Origin: Methylopila turkensis
GTDB lineage: Bacteria > Pseudomonadota > Alphaproteobacteria > Rhizobiales > Methylopilaceae
Direction: 5' to 3'
DNA length: 64,000 bases
Assembly (NCBI RefSeq): GCF_027922325.1
Contig: NZ_BSFL01000001.1
Coordinates: forward strand, 863,610-927,609
Below are positions 43,970 to 52,989 of this stretch, piece after piece. The notes under the pieces are model-generated. The model was not told the DNA's origin and ran no database searches. It was given only the letters and a program-made list of their open reading frames with translations. Position 1 is the stretch's first letter. Each line of letters begins with the position of its first letter. The position numbers and the translations under genes are program-made.

Positions 43970-46660
43970 TCACCACCGGATCTTGGCCTCGCCCCCAAAG
44001 GTCGAGCGCGTGAAACCGTCGCCGGTGGAGTTCGCGGAGCTCACCTGATGGGCCGCATAGGCCGATAGCGTGACCGCGGGATCGACTTCGTAGCTCAGCC
44101 GAAGCGACGCGGACCAGATAGGGCGCGATCCGTCCGGGTCGCTCGCCTCGTAGCCGGCCGCGCCCTGGAGATCGTACCGCAGCTTGCCGAACAGCGGTCC
44201 GTAGAGCTGCGCCGTCGCCTCGGCCGACGCGTATCGGTTCGGGTTCCAGTAGCCGTGGTCCAGCTCTTCGGCGAAATCGAAGGCGGTGCCGCGCACGCCG
44301 AACCAGACGTCGGAGGTGGACTCGATCAGGCGCGTCTGCGCGGTCACCTGGCCCCAGACCCGCTCGTTTCCGTCGTCATAATGCGTGTAGAAGCTCCTCG
44401 CCCAGACGCGGATGTCGTAGCTCGGCGTGTAGTCCACGAGGGCGCCGAACTCGTTGGTCTGGATGCCGGCGACGATCGAGCGGGGGTCGTCGAGATCCAT
44501 CCGGGACGCCCGCAGCGAGAGCCGCCAGGCGTCGTCCGGCAGGAGGCTCGCGGTTGCGACATAGTTCAGCGAGACGTGCTGCCCCGGGCGCTCGTCCCGC
44601 ACGTTGAGCCGAAGCAGGCCGTCGACCTCGAATTTGTCGCTGACGCGCCGCCGGCCGGAGACGCCCGCCGAATAGATGTCCACCTTGGGGAACGGGTGGC
44701 CCCAGTAGCGGGTGACCGACGCCTGCGGCGTAAGCTCGCCGAGGCCGTAATCGAAGAAGTGGGTGTGCGCCACGCTGGCGGACCGGATGCGAAGACCGTC
44801 TTCCTGCTTGATGTAGCGCACCTCGGGCAGCGTCGTCGGACGCGCAGCGGCCTGGATCTCATCGAGCAGCTTCTGCGCCGCGGCCGCTTCCGGATGCCGC
44901 GCAAGCGTCCGCTGCGCGATCGGAAAGGCGATGTCCGGGCGCCCCATGGCGCGGCGCGCGTAGGCCGCGAGCACGAGCGTGTCGCGCTCGACGTCCGGCC
45001 GGTCCAGCAGCGGCTCCACCCGTGCGAGCGCCGCCCGATGCCGGCCGAGGGACGTCTCGGCCTGACCGGCGCCGCGCAGCGCCCGTTCAAGGCCGGGAGC
45101 GACGCGAAGCGCTCGGTCGAAGTCGACCAGGGCTTCGCGGTGGCGGCGGAGCGTGTTCAGGGATTCGCCGCGGCCGACCCGGCCGTCGACGTCGTCGGGG
45201 CGCTCGGCCAGAAGGTCGCCATAAGCGGGAACGGCGGCCTCGTGCTCGCCGCGCCACGCCAACGAGCGGGCGAGGCCCAGCCGCGCCGCACGCCGCTCCT
45301 CGCCGTCGAGGTCGGCGTAGCGCAGCATGACGCGATACTCGACCTCGGCCTCCCGCTGGCGGCCGGCGTAGAGCAACTGGTCGGCGTATTCGCGGATGAG
45401 CGCGCGGCGCCGGCCGGGCGCGAGGCGGATAGCCTTGGCGAAGCGTCGGGCTGCGCCGGCGTTGTCGGCGCGCCCCGCCGCCGCCCGCGCCGCCCCGACC
45501 ACCGCGTCGACAAGCGCCGTGCTCGTCGCCGCGTCGCGCTCTCCGGAAGCGATCAGCCGTTCGAGCGCTCCGGTCGCCTCGTCAAAGCGGTTCACCCAGA
45601 GCAGGGCGAAGGCGAGGCCCCGGGCGGCGCGCTTGCGGTCGTCGGCCGGCAGCGATCGCGACGCCATGGCCTCGCGGTAGAACGGAATGGCCTCCGCCGG
45701 CCGGCCGGCATAGGCGATCTGGTCGGCGTACTCGCGCAGCAGCGTCAGGCGGCGTTCGGGCGCCGCGCGCCGCGCGCGCCGAAACAAGGTCGCGGCCTCC
45801 GCGTTCCGGCCGTCGGCGGCGGCTTTTCGGGCGGCGCCGACGAGCGCGTCGGCCAGCGCGCCGCTCGCCTCCCGATCCTGCGGCGTCGCCCTCGCGAGCC
45901 GCTCCCAGTCCGCGATCGCTTCGGAGAAGCGGCCGCTCCAGAGCCGGGCGAACGCGAGGCCGCGTTCCGCCCGCGCCCGGTCCGCAGGGGACAGATCAGA
46001 GCGGGCGAGCGCGTCGCGGTACAGGCCGACCGCGACGTCCGGCTGCCCGGCGTAAGCGGTCTGGTCCGCGAATTCGCGGGCGATCTCGGGCTGGCGGTCC
46101 GGGCTCCGCTCAATGGCGCGAGCGAACAGCGCGGCCGCCTCCTTGTTTGCGCCGGCGTTCGCCGCCGCGCGGCCACCGGCGATGAGGGCGTCGCCGAGGC
46201 CGCGTCTCGCCTCGACGTCGCCGGGGGCGGTCGCAAGGATCCTCTCCCAGACGTCGGCGGACTCGGCGAAGGACCCCGCCCAGGTCAGCGCGGCCGCGAG
46301 ATGCCGCTCGACCACCGCGAGCTCGGTCGGCTGCAGCCCCGCGCCTTGCGCCTCGCGGTAGAGGGCCACGGCCTGTTTGGGGTCTCCGCCATAGGCGATC
46401 TGGTCGGCGAACTCCCTGAGCAATGCGCCGCGCCGGCTTGGGTCGCGCGCCATCGCCTGGCGGAACAGGTCGGCCGCCTCGGCATGACGAGACCCGTTCG
46501 CGGCCGCGCGGGCGCGCGCGACGAGGGCGTCCACGCTGTCAGCCGGCGCCTCCGTCTGCGCACGCGCGACTAGCACGCCGCCGGCCCCGGCGAAGGTGAC
46601 GGCGAGCGCCGTCGTCGACGCGACGAGCGCTTTCCGCAGTCCCGCAACCCCAAGCGTCAT
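43970..46660 (-). CDS. TPR-repeat outer-membrane protein, putative polysaccharide exporter
   Basis: An 896-residue precursor with a signal peptide (1-34, ending VARAQ). Residues about 40-620 are at least eight degenerate tetratricopeptide units with repeated segments such as REFADQIAYGG, REYADQIAYAG and REYADQLLYAG. The last 300 residues are beta strands ending in aromatic-terminated motifs (final residues KIRW), as in outer-membrane barrels. This layout matches PgaA, BcsC and AlgK/E-type exporters. It is divergent from the GT2 gene, with 181 bases between them. The ATG at 46660 is chosen for the signal peptide. Confidence 0.85.
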   Translation of the reverse strand: MTLGVAGLRKALVASTTALAVTFAGAGGVLVARAQTEAPADSVDALVARARAAANGSRHAEAADLFRQAMARDPSRRGALLREFADQIAYGGDPKQAVALYREAQGAGLQPTELAVVERHLAAALTWAGSFAESADVWERILATAPGDVEARRGLGDALIAGGRAAANAGANKEAAALFARAIERSPDRQPEIAREFADQTAYAGQPDVAVGLYRDALARSDLSPADRARAERGLAFARLWSGRFSEAIADWERLARATPQDREASGALADALVGAARKAAADGRNAEAATLFRRARRAAPERRLTLLREYADQIAYAGRPAEAIPFYREAMASRSLPADDRKRAARGLAFALLWVNRFDEATGALERLIASGERDAATSTALVDAVVGAARAAAGRADNAGAARRFAKAIRLAPGRRRALIREYADQLLYAGRQREAEVEYRVMLRYADLDGEERRAARLGLARSLAWRGEHEAAVPAYGDLLAERPDDVDGRVGRGESLNTLRRHREALVDFDRALRVAPGLERALRGAGQAETSLGRHRAALARVEPLLDRPDVERDTLVLAAYARRAMGRPDIAFPIAQRTLARHPEAAAAQKLLDEIQAAARPTTLPEVRYIKQEDGLRIRSASVAHTHFFDYGLGELTPQASVTRYWGHPFPKVDIYSAGVSGRRRVSDKFEVDGLLRLNVRDERPGQHVSLNYVATASLLPDDAWRLSLRASRMDLDDPRSIVAGIQTNEFGALVDYTPSYDIRVWARSFYTHYDDGNERVWGQVTAQTRLIESTSDVWFGVRGTAFDFAEELDHGYWNPNRYASAEATAQLYGPLFGKLRYDLQGAAGYEASDPDGSRPIWSASLRLSYEVDPAVTLSAYAAHQVSSANSTGDGFTRSTFGGEAKIRW

Positions 46661-46725
46661 GGACCGGCTCTGTCCCCTCCTGAGCGCCACTTGGCCCATC
46701 GAGCCCCTTTACGGATGCACCGCAA

Positions 46726-46756
46726 CTGATTGCTGATCATTCGCTGATATTCTGAT
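46726..46756. promoter_or_regulatory. Four CTGAT elements in the divergent promoter region
   Basis: CTGAT occurs at 46726, 46733, 46744 and 46752 within 31 bases, in an AT-rich patch between the TPR exporter and the GT2 gene. Clustered copies of one pentamer in a shared promoter suggest a regulator-binding array, although no factor is known. Confidence 0.45.
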
Positions 46757-46841
46757 TTGCATCATGAGGCAAAGTAGAGAAGTTGGGAATCGCCAGTCTC
46801 ATGGCGGCTTCGGGCCGCGGTGCGGGGGATGCTCACGATAC

Positions 46842-48686
46842 ATGCGCTACATGTCCCGATTTGAGACGAAGACTCCTTGGAGACCGAGCGAACTATCGAC
46901 GCTTCACCAGCTCCTATGGCAATTCTGTGCGGTCGCGAGCCTTACGTTTGGCGTCTGGTACATTGGGTGGCGGTGGCTTTATTCGATCAACTTTGACGCG
47001 CTTTGGCTCTCACTGCCCTTGGTCGTCGCGGAAACGGCGGCTTTCGTCGGCCTGATTCTCTTCACCGTGAACCTCTGGACGGATCGCAGCGTCGAGCCCG
47101 GCGCGCCCCCGGCTCGGCTCCGGGACGTTCTGGCACCCGACGATCCCGCAGAGGACCGGCCGATCGAGGTCGACGTCTTCTTCGCCACCTACAGCGAGGA
47201 CCCGGAGCTGGTACGGCTCGGATTGCAGGACGCCAAACAGCTCGTCTACCCGCATCCGATCGTCATCCGGGTGCATGTGCTGGACGACGGCAAGCGACCT
47301 GCGATGGAGCAGGTGGCGCGCGAGGAAGGCGTGAACTACCTCACCCGTTCCGACAACGTCGGCTTCAAGGCGGGCAATCTCAGAAACGCGCTGTCCGCGA
47401 CCTGGGGCGATTTCGTGGTCATCTGCGACGCCGACACCCGGCCGTTTCAGACGATGCTCGAGCAGACGCTGGGCTATTTCCGCGACCCGAAGATGGCGTG
47501 GGTCCAGACGCCCCAATGGTTCTCGGACATCCCGCCGGGCAGGTCGCTCGAGCGCGCGCTCGGGCGCTGGTTCGGCCGGCCCGGCGCCGGCGTCGGGCGA
47601 GCCTTCGAAAACATGTTCGGTCCGGTCCGCATCGGCGAGGATCCGTTCGCAAACGACCCGCAGTTGTTCTTCGACTACATCCAGCGGCGCCGAAACTGGG
47701 CCAACGCCAGCTTCTGCTGCGGGGCCGGATCCATTCATCGCCGCGAGGCGATCATGGAGGCGGCCTTGCGTCAGTGGTCCGACACGATCTCCGCCGCCGC
47801 GGCGAGCGGGGAGCGCGCGGCGCTGCGGCTCACCGGCGAGGCGGCGCTCGACGAGAGCGTCATGTCGAGCCTGCGCTGGCAGGGCGCGCTCGCCGAGGAG
47901 TTCACGCCGTACAAGTTCCACGTCTCGGAGGACATCTACACCTCGTTGGTCCTTCATTCCGACCGCGAGCGCGGCTGGAAGTCGGTGCTGCACCCCGTGG
48001 TCCAGTCCCACATGCTGTCGCCCAACGATCTGCTGAGCTGGACGATCCAGCGTTTCAAATACGCCGGCGGCACCCTCGACATCCTGTTCCACGACAACCC
48101 GCTGTTTCGCCGCGGCGGCCTGACGCTCGCGCAGCGGGCGATGTACGCCGCGACGTTCTATTCCTATCTTTCACCGCTCTGGAACGTGGTGTTCCTCGCC
48201 GCGCCGGTGATCTTCCTGTTCACCGGCGTCGCGCCGGTCTCCGGCTACACGCTCGACTTCTTCCTCCACATCGCGCCGTTCCTGTTCCTGAACGAGCTGG
48301 CGCAGATGCTGGGGATGTGGGGCGTGTCGAGCTACAAGGGGCGTTCCTGGTACCTCGCCATGTTCCCGCTCAACCTGAAGGCGCTCCTGACCGTGGCGCG
48401 GGGCAAGAAGATCTCGTTTCCCGTGACGCCGAAGGACCGCCAGGAGGGCGTCTATCCACAGCTGGTGCGGGTGCAGATCGCGATCGCTGTGGTGACCCTG
48501 GCGGGGCTCGCCTGCGGCTGGTTCGCCTACGCGCTCGGCCGCGAGGCCTACAGCCTGGGGGCGATGATCGCCAATACGCTCTGGGGCCTGAACAACGTCT
48601 ACGCCATGACGCCGATCATCCGCGCCGCCTACTGGAGGCCGGACGAAGAACAGGCGCCTGAAGCGCCTGCGGAGGTTGCGCGATGA
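46842..48686 (+). CDS. Cellulose-synthase-like GT2 glycosyltransferase
   Basis: A 614-residue inner-membrane processive glycosyltransferase. Two N-terminal helices precede the catalytic domain, with DD (148-149), DAD (196-198), TPQ (223-225) and SED (362-364), the usual TED position. The acceptor motif, normally QxxRW, is QRFKY (403-407). Four or five helices follow. There is no PilZ domain, so control by direct c-di-GMP binding is unlikely. The start is uncertain: ATG 46842 or 46851 fit the first helix best, and ATG 46764 is the longest. It overlaps the next gene by four bases. Confidence 0.88.
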   Translation: MRYMSRFETKTPWRPSELSTLHQLLWQFCAVASLTFGVWYIGWRWLYSINFDALWLSLPLVVAETAAFVGLILFTVNLWTDRSVEPGAPPARLRDVLAPDDPAEDRPIEVDVFFATYSEDPELVRLGLQDAKQLVYPHPIVIRVHVLDDGKRPAMEQVAREEGVNYLTRSDNVGFKAGNLRNALSATWGDFVVICDADTRPFQTMLEQTLGYFRDPKMAWVQTPQWFSDIPPGRSLERALGRWFGRPGAGVGRAFENMFGPVRIGEDPFANDPQLFFDYIQRRRNWANASFCCGAGSIHRREAIMEAALRQWSDTISAAAASGERAALRLTGEAALDESVMSSLRWQGALAEEFTPYKFHVSEDIYTSLVLHSDRERGWKSVLHPVVQSHMLSPNDLLSWTIQRFKYAGGTLDILFHDNPLFRRGGLTLAQRAMYAATFYSYLSPLWNVVFLAAPVIFLFTGVAPVSGYTLDFFLHIAPFLFLNELAQMLGMWGVSSYKGRSWYLAMFPLNLKALLTVARGKKISFPVTPKDRQEGVYPQLVRVQIAIAVVTLAGLACGWFAYALGREAYSLGAMIANTLWGLNNVYAMTPIIRAAYWRPDEEQAPEAPAEVAR

Positions 48687-49147
48687 GAATTCCGGAAGGC
48701 CTGCTGCGCGCGCGGTCCCAGATCGTCTTTCTTGTGGCGCTCTTCGTGTCGACGCTCGCCATCGTTCAGCTCGAGACGCTCGATCTCGACGCCCGCTCCC
48801 GCGCCCGCGCCGCGGCCGAGATGCGCGCGGAGGCGATCGCCGGCCGCCCGCCGCAACCCGAGCTGGAAGAGCCGCTGCGCGCCGCCGCGGCGCGCGCCGA
48901 GGCCGCCTTCGCCCGGTCGGAACCGGGATCGGCGGCCGCCCTGCTGATGGCGCTGTCGGCGTCTGTGGAGGCCGGTTTCGTCCGGCGCGAGCACGCGGCG
49001 CCGCGGGTCGAGGCGGCCGTCGCGGCCCTGCGGAAGGAGAATGCGGAGACCCCGCAAGCGGCGGCCGCCAGCGCCATGGCGGCGGTGGCGTTCCCCGAAC
49101 ATGCGAGCAAGCTGATCGAAGCGGCGAACCTTCGCGCCGAGCGCTGA
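48683..49147 (+). CDS. Membrane-anchored Ala-rich protein of the GT2 operon
   Basis: A 154-residue protein with one N-terminal transmembrane segment (IVFLVALFVSTLAIVQL, about 14-30). An Ala/Glu/Arg-rich helical periplasmic part follows that could form a coiled coil. Its ATG overlaps the GT2 stop codon (ATGA), so the two are translationally coupled. It may play the part of a small accessory subunit of the synthase, like BcsB-type or PgaD-type partners, but there is no sequence match that I can see. Confidence 0.7.
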   Translation: MRIPEGLLRARSQIVFLVALFVSTLAIVQLETLDLDARSRARAAAEMRAEAIAGRPPQPELEEPLRAAAARAEAAFARSEPGSAAALLMALSASVEAGFVRREHAAPRVEAAVAALRKENAETPQAAAASAMAAVAFPEHASKLIEAANLRAER

Positions 49148-49168
49148 CGGCGAGCCTGCGCGCCCGCC

Positions 49169-49606
49169 TCAGGACGCCGCGATGCGCTTCACCATCCGCA
49201 GCCGGTTCTCGCCGGGGCGTGAGACGTAGTCGACCTCGTCCATGCTCATGCGGATGAGGGTAAGGCCCATGCCGCCCTCGGGAAGACCGGCGACGTCGGT
49301 CGCGTCGAAGTCGAACGCCAGCGGCTCGCCGCCCTTCACGATGCGCTCCGGGATCGGGGTGGCGTGGTCGACGACCTCGACCTCGACCTCTGAGCGGGTG
49401 AGGGTGACGTTAACGTCGACAGCCTCGCCCCGCCGTCCCCGATAGCCATGCTTGATGATGTTGTTCATGGCCTCGACGACCGCGAGTTCGACCGCTTCCG
49501 CATCTTCGCGCCCTAACAGGTTGTCGCAGAGAGACCGCACCGCTCGGGCAATAAATTCGACCTGATTGAGGTCGCTGTCGATGGAGAGGCGGACCACGCC
49601 GGGCAT
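49169..49606 (-). CDS. RsbW-type anti-sigma serine kinase / ATPase
   Basis: A 145-residue GHKL ATPase domain. The N box is EAMNNIIKHGY, the G1 box is VDHATPIP, and the G2 box is PEGGMGLTLIRMSMDEVDY. In partner-switch systems this kinase phosphorylates the STAS antagonist and binds the target when the antagonist is phosphorylated. It is the last gene of the phosphatase-STAS-kinase run and ends 22 bases from the convergent gene 48683-49147. Confidence 0.9.
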   Translation of the reverse strand: MPGVVRLSIDSDLNQVEFIARAVRSLCDNLLGREDAEAVELAVVEAMNNIIKHGYRGRRGEAVDVNVTLTRSEVEVEVVDHATPIPERIVKGGEPLAFDFDATDVAGLPEGGMGLTLIRMSMDEVDYVSRPGENRLRMVKRIAAS

Positions 49607-49610
49607 GGCG

Positions 49611-49949
49611 TCAGCCCGCCACGCTCTTCAGGGCGTCGTCGACGCTTGCGTGCAGCGGAAACACGCGATCCATGCGGGTCAGAGCGAAGAGCTTCGCCAC
49701 GGCGCCCTTGGCGCCCGCCACGGCGAGGTTGCCCCGCGGCCCGATGCGCTTGAGGCAGGAGACGATGGCGCCGAGCCCGGAGCTATCCACGAAGTCCACC
49801 TTGCTCAGGTCGAGCACCAGGCGAACGTGCCCCCGGTCGATGCGCTCGATCATGGCCGTCTTGAATTCCGGCGCCCTTGCGGCGTCGATGCGGGAATCCT
49901 CCACGCGAACCACGAGAACGTCCCCATGCGCGGTGTCGTTCAGAGTCAT
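49611..49949 (-). CDS. STAS-domain anti-sigma antagonist (RsbV type)
   Basis: A 112-residue single STAS domain. The phosphorylatable serine lies in VDFVDSSGLGAIV (about 52-64). It switches between the kinase and its target according to phosphorylation. Its start overlaps the upstream phosphatase stop codon (ATGA), and the kinase gene follows after four bases. Confidence 0.92.
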   Translation of the reverse strand: MTLNDTAHGDVLVVRVEDSRIDAARAPEFKTAMIERIDRGHVRLVLDLSKVDFVDSSGLGAIVSCLKRIGPRGNLAVAGAKGAVAKLFALTRMDRVFPLHASVDDALKSVAG

Positions 49950-51925
49950 GCCACCTCCCGGTCGGTCGTGCGCTCGATCACGAGCACGGTCAAATCGTCG
50001 TCGAGATCGTCGGAGCCGCGCCAGCGGCGCACTTCCTCGTCGATCGCTTCGAGCAGTTGCTCGGCGTCCGCGTTGGCGTGCCTCTTGATCAAGGCCGGCA
50101 ACTGCTCGCCAAAGGGCCGGCCTTGGGCGTCCTCCGCCTCGGTCAGTCCGTCGGAGTAAAGGATGAGCCGCTCGCCCTCCTCGAGCCGGAAGGCAGCTTC
50201 GTCGTAGTCCGCCTCAGAGATCATCCCGACGGGAAGTCCGCCCTCTCCGACCGTGCGCCGACTGCCGTCGCGCGACACGATCAGCGGCGCGGGATGACCG
50301 GCCTGCACGAGCCGACCTTCGCCGTTCACCGGGTCGACCTCGCCAAAGACCATGGTGAAATACGGCAGTTCGTCCGGCCAATCGCTATTGATGCCCTTAG
50401 CCAGGACCGCAAGCGACGCATCGCCGTGGCGACCCAGCGCGGCCTGAGCCAAGGCGTTTTGCGACGCCACGGAGACAAGAGCCGCCGGCGCGCCATGGCC
50501 CGCCACGTCGATCTGGAAAAAGGCCACAGCGCCGTTCGGTCGCCGGATGACGTTGTAGGAATCGCCGGCCACTACGCTCGATGGCCGGAACAGGCCGACG
50601 TGCCGCAGAGGCCCGAGCCGGCCGTTCGGAGGCAGCAGCGCCTCCTGGATCGCCGCCGCGGCCTCGAGGTCGCGCCTCAGCTGGGCGTAGGCGCGGGCCA
50701 GGCTCTCGTTCAGCGCATCGCGCTCGCGCTGGAGGCGCTGCCGCTGCATCGCGTTCGCCTTGAACGTGCGAAAGGCCGTCTGCATCGCCCCGATTTCGTC
50801 GCGTCGCTTGGGCCTCGGCAGCTTCACGTCGAGGTCGTTCTCGGCGAGCCGCAGCATGGCCGCCGAAAGCTCCTCGATAGGCTCGATGACGCGACGGCGC
50901 ACGATCAGCATGACTCCGGCGCTCGCGAGCAGGCCTGCAGCCAGAAGGCCCGCCCACATCGCCATCAGCCGCTCTCCTGCCGCCTCCAGGTCTCGAAGGC
51001 GTCCCTCGGAACTGCGCAACAGGGTTCGTTGGGCGTCGTCCACGTCCGCGATGGAACCGGTCGCCGCCTCGAACCAGCGCTCCCCGGTCCCTGGAACCCT
51101 TGTCCCTTGGCGGAGATTGCTTAGGAGGTTGAGCGCCGCCGGCCTGAAAACGCCGTCGAACTCCTTCCGCACCGCGTTCATGGCGTCGGCGATACCGGGA
51201 CGGAGACCTAAGATCTGCCGTTCGTCAGTCAGCTCCAAGGCGAGGGTCGCCGCACCGAGATCGCGAGCGACCTCGTCGAAAGCTCTGCTTTCGGCGGCTG
51301 AGTCCACTCCGTCTGCGGCGGCGAGCCGGGCGCGGACGCGCCCCATGTGCTCGCCCATGAGCCCAAGCGCACGGCGCAGCCGCGACTCGGTCGCGAGCGC
51401 GGTGTCCTGAAGCGGCGCGTCCTGCAGGAGAGAGAGGCGCAGAGAACCAATCGAGGCGATCAGGTCCGTGACCGTGTCGAACCAGCGGTTGGCGAGGCGC
51501 CGGCTTCGCGGCTCATCGCCGGCTTCGCGCGCCTTGTCCACATCCTCCCGGAGGGCGTTCAAAACGTCGGTCGCCGCAGCGAGCGTCGCGCGGATCGCCT
51601 CCGGACGTGACAGCAAATCTTGCCGCCGGCGGACTTCCGCAAGAGTCGCTTCAAGCGTCAGATCGACCCCGGCGCGCGCGGCGCGTAAGCGTCGTACGAA
51701 TTCTTCGGATGTTTCGGCGCTCCTCAGAATGACGAAGGCGCGACCGCGTTCCTCTCCCAGACGGCTGCCGAGAAGCAGCAGCTTTCCACGCAGGGAATCA
51801 TGAGCGTAAAGCCGCTGCGCCTCGAACCGCGCGTTAGCCTGCGCGAGCAGCTGACCTCCGACCGCGACAACGAGCGCCAGAGCGAGTACGCCGGTGAGCA
51901 TCTGAAGTGTCGTGCGGATTGTCAT
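49946..51925 (-). CDS. Membrane PP2C/SpoIIE-type phosphatase with HAMP domain (RsbU type)
   Basis: A 659-residue sensor phosphatase. An N-terminal helix (9-28) and a second helix (about 318-338, AGLLAAGLLASAGVMLIV) enclose a roughly 290-residue helical periplasmic sensor. A HAMP linker (RRRVIEPIEELSAAMLRLAENDL) and a coiled coil with AIQEALLP lead to the PP2C-like SpoIIE domain, whose metal acidic residues lie in VAGDSYNV, IDVAGHG and DDLTVLVIE. It should dephosphorylate the STAS protein in response to an outside signal. Confidence 0.92.
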   Translation of the reverse strand: MTIRTTLQMLTGVLALALVVAVGGQLLAQANARFEAQRLYAHDSLRGKLLLLGSRLGEERGRAFVILRSAETSEEFVRRLRAARAGVDLTLEATLAEVRRRQDLLSRPEAIRATLAAATDVLNALREDVDKAREAGDEPRSRRLANRWFDTVTDLIASIGSLRLSLLQDAPLQDTALATESRLRRALGLMGEHMGRVRARLAAADGVDSAAESRAFDEVARDLGAATLALELTDERQILGLRPGIADAMNAVRKEFDGVFRPAALNLLSNLRQGTRVPGTGERWFEAATGSIADVDDAQRTLLRSSEGRLRDLEAAGERLMAMWAGLLAAGLLASAGVMLIVRRRVIEPIEELSAAMLRLAENDLDVKLPRPKRRDEIGAMQTAFRTFKANAMQRQRLQRERDALNESLARAYAQLRRDLEAAAAIQEALLPPNGRLGPLRHVGLFRPSSVVAGDSYNVIRRPNGAVAFFQIDVAGHGAPAALVSVASQNALAQAALGRHGDASLAVLAKGINSDWPDELPYFTMVFGEVDPVNGEGRLVQAGHPAPLIVSRDGSRRTVGEGGLPVGMISEADYDEAAFRLEEGERLILYSDGLTEAEDAQGRPFGEQLPALIKRHANADAEQLLEAIDEEVRRWRGSDDLDDDLTVLVIERTTDREVA

Positions 51926-51939
51926 CAGTTGATAATCTC

Positions 51940-52989
51940 ATGCGTTCCCCTCGACTCCGAAAGCGACCTCCGCTGGCGCCTTCCATATCTCTCGCCTCCG
52001 CCGCGGCCCAGGCTGGCCTGATCTACGGCGCGGCCGCATCCAACGCCGACCTCGAGGACGAGGTTTTGCGCCGGGCCCTCGTGCGCGAGTGCGGCGCCGT
52101 CACGCCGGAATTCGAGATGAAGTGGGATGCGATCGAGCCTGCCCCGGGAGAGTTGCGTTTCGAAGCGACGGATCGGCTGCTGGATTTTGCCTGCTCCCAT
52201 GGAATGGCATTTCGCGGCCACACGCCTTGGTGGCATTTGTCCACCCCTCGCTGGTTGGACGGTGCCGAGGCCAAGGACTTCGCCAAGGCCGCTCGCTCGC
52301 ACTTGGTGGCGGTGGCGGAACGTTACACCGGTCGAATTCACTCCTGGGACGTCGTCAACGAGGCGGTCGAGCCGGCTGACGGCCGACCCGACGGGTTGCG
52401 TCGATCAGCGTTTTTGTCGGCGCTCGGACCAAGCTATGTGGCGGAGGCTTTCGGAACGATTGCGGAGATCGATCAAACTGCGCTGCTCGTTCTCAACGAG
52501 ATGGGCCTCGAGTACGAGGCTCCGGCGGCGCAGACGAAGCGACGCGCCGTTCTCCGTCTGCTCGAAGGTTTGGTGGGCGGCGGCGCGCCCGTAGGCTGCC
52601 TCGGCCTGCAGTGCCATCTCTCCGCGTCCGACCGGCCCTCGGAGAACGTGGAGTTCCGCGGATTTCTGCGAGAGGTCCGAGCCCTGGCGCTGAAGGTCAT
52701 GATCACGGAGCTCGACGTCGACGGAGCGGGCGTCAGAGGCGACCGGGCCGTGGTCGATCAGGCCGTCGCGGACGTTTACGCCGACATTATCGAAACGGTC
52801 GCCGCGGAGGGCGACCTGGTCGGCGTGATCACCTGGGGCGTCTCGGACGCCAAGTCCTGGCTCAACAGTAGAATAAATCATCGGCCTGCGCGCGCATTAC
52901 CTCTCAATGAAGCGGGCCGTCCGAAGCCTTCGTGGCGAGCGCTGGCGCGCAGCCTTGAGAATATTCATGCCGCAGGAAAACTTACATAA
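51940..52989 (+). CDS. GH10 family glycoside hydrolase (endo-xylanase-like)
   Basis: A 349-residue TIM-barrel hydrolase. The acid/base E141 lies in SWDVVNEAV and the nucleophile E257 in VMITELDVD. HTPWWH (94-99) and ITWGVSDAKSWL are family signatures. GH10 enzymes cut xylan and related beta-1,4 glycans. The N-terminus is basic with a weak hydrophobic run, so export is possible but not clear. The start at 51940 lies only 14 bases from the divergent phosphatase start; an ATG at 51907 would overlap it. Its place beside the GT2/TPR genes suggests it trims the polymer made there. Confidence 0.9.
   Translation: MRSPRLRKRPPLAPSISLASAAAQAGLIYGAAASNADLEDEVLRRALVRECGAVTPEFEMKWDAIEPAPGELRFEATDRLLDFACSHGMAFRGHTPWWHLSTPRWLDGAEAKDFAKAARSHLVAVAERYTGRIHSWDVVNEAVEPADGRPDGLRRSAFLSALGPSYVAEAFGTIAEIDQTALLVLNEMGLEYEAPAAQTKRRAVLRLLEGLVGGGAPVGCLGLQCHLSASDRPSENVEFRGFLREVRALALKVMITELDVDGAGVRGDRAVVDQAVADVYADIIETVAAEGDLVGVITWGVSDAKSWLNSRINHRPARALPLNEAGRPKPSWRALARSLENIHAAGKLT

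Noticed and set aside
45000..46600. Repetitive DNA in the TPR gene as tandem repeats or CRISPR
   Set aside because: The repetition follows degenerate TPR protein units with no conserved nucleotide spacer pattern.
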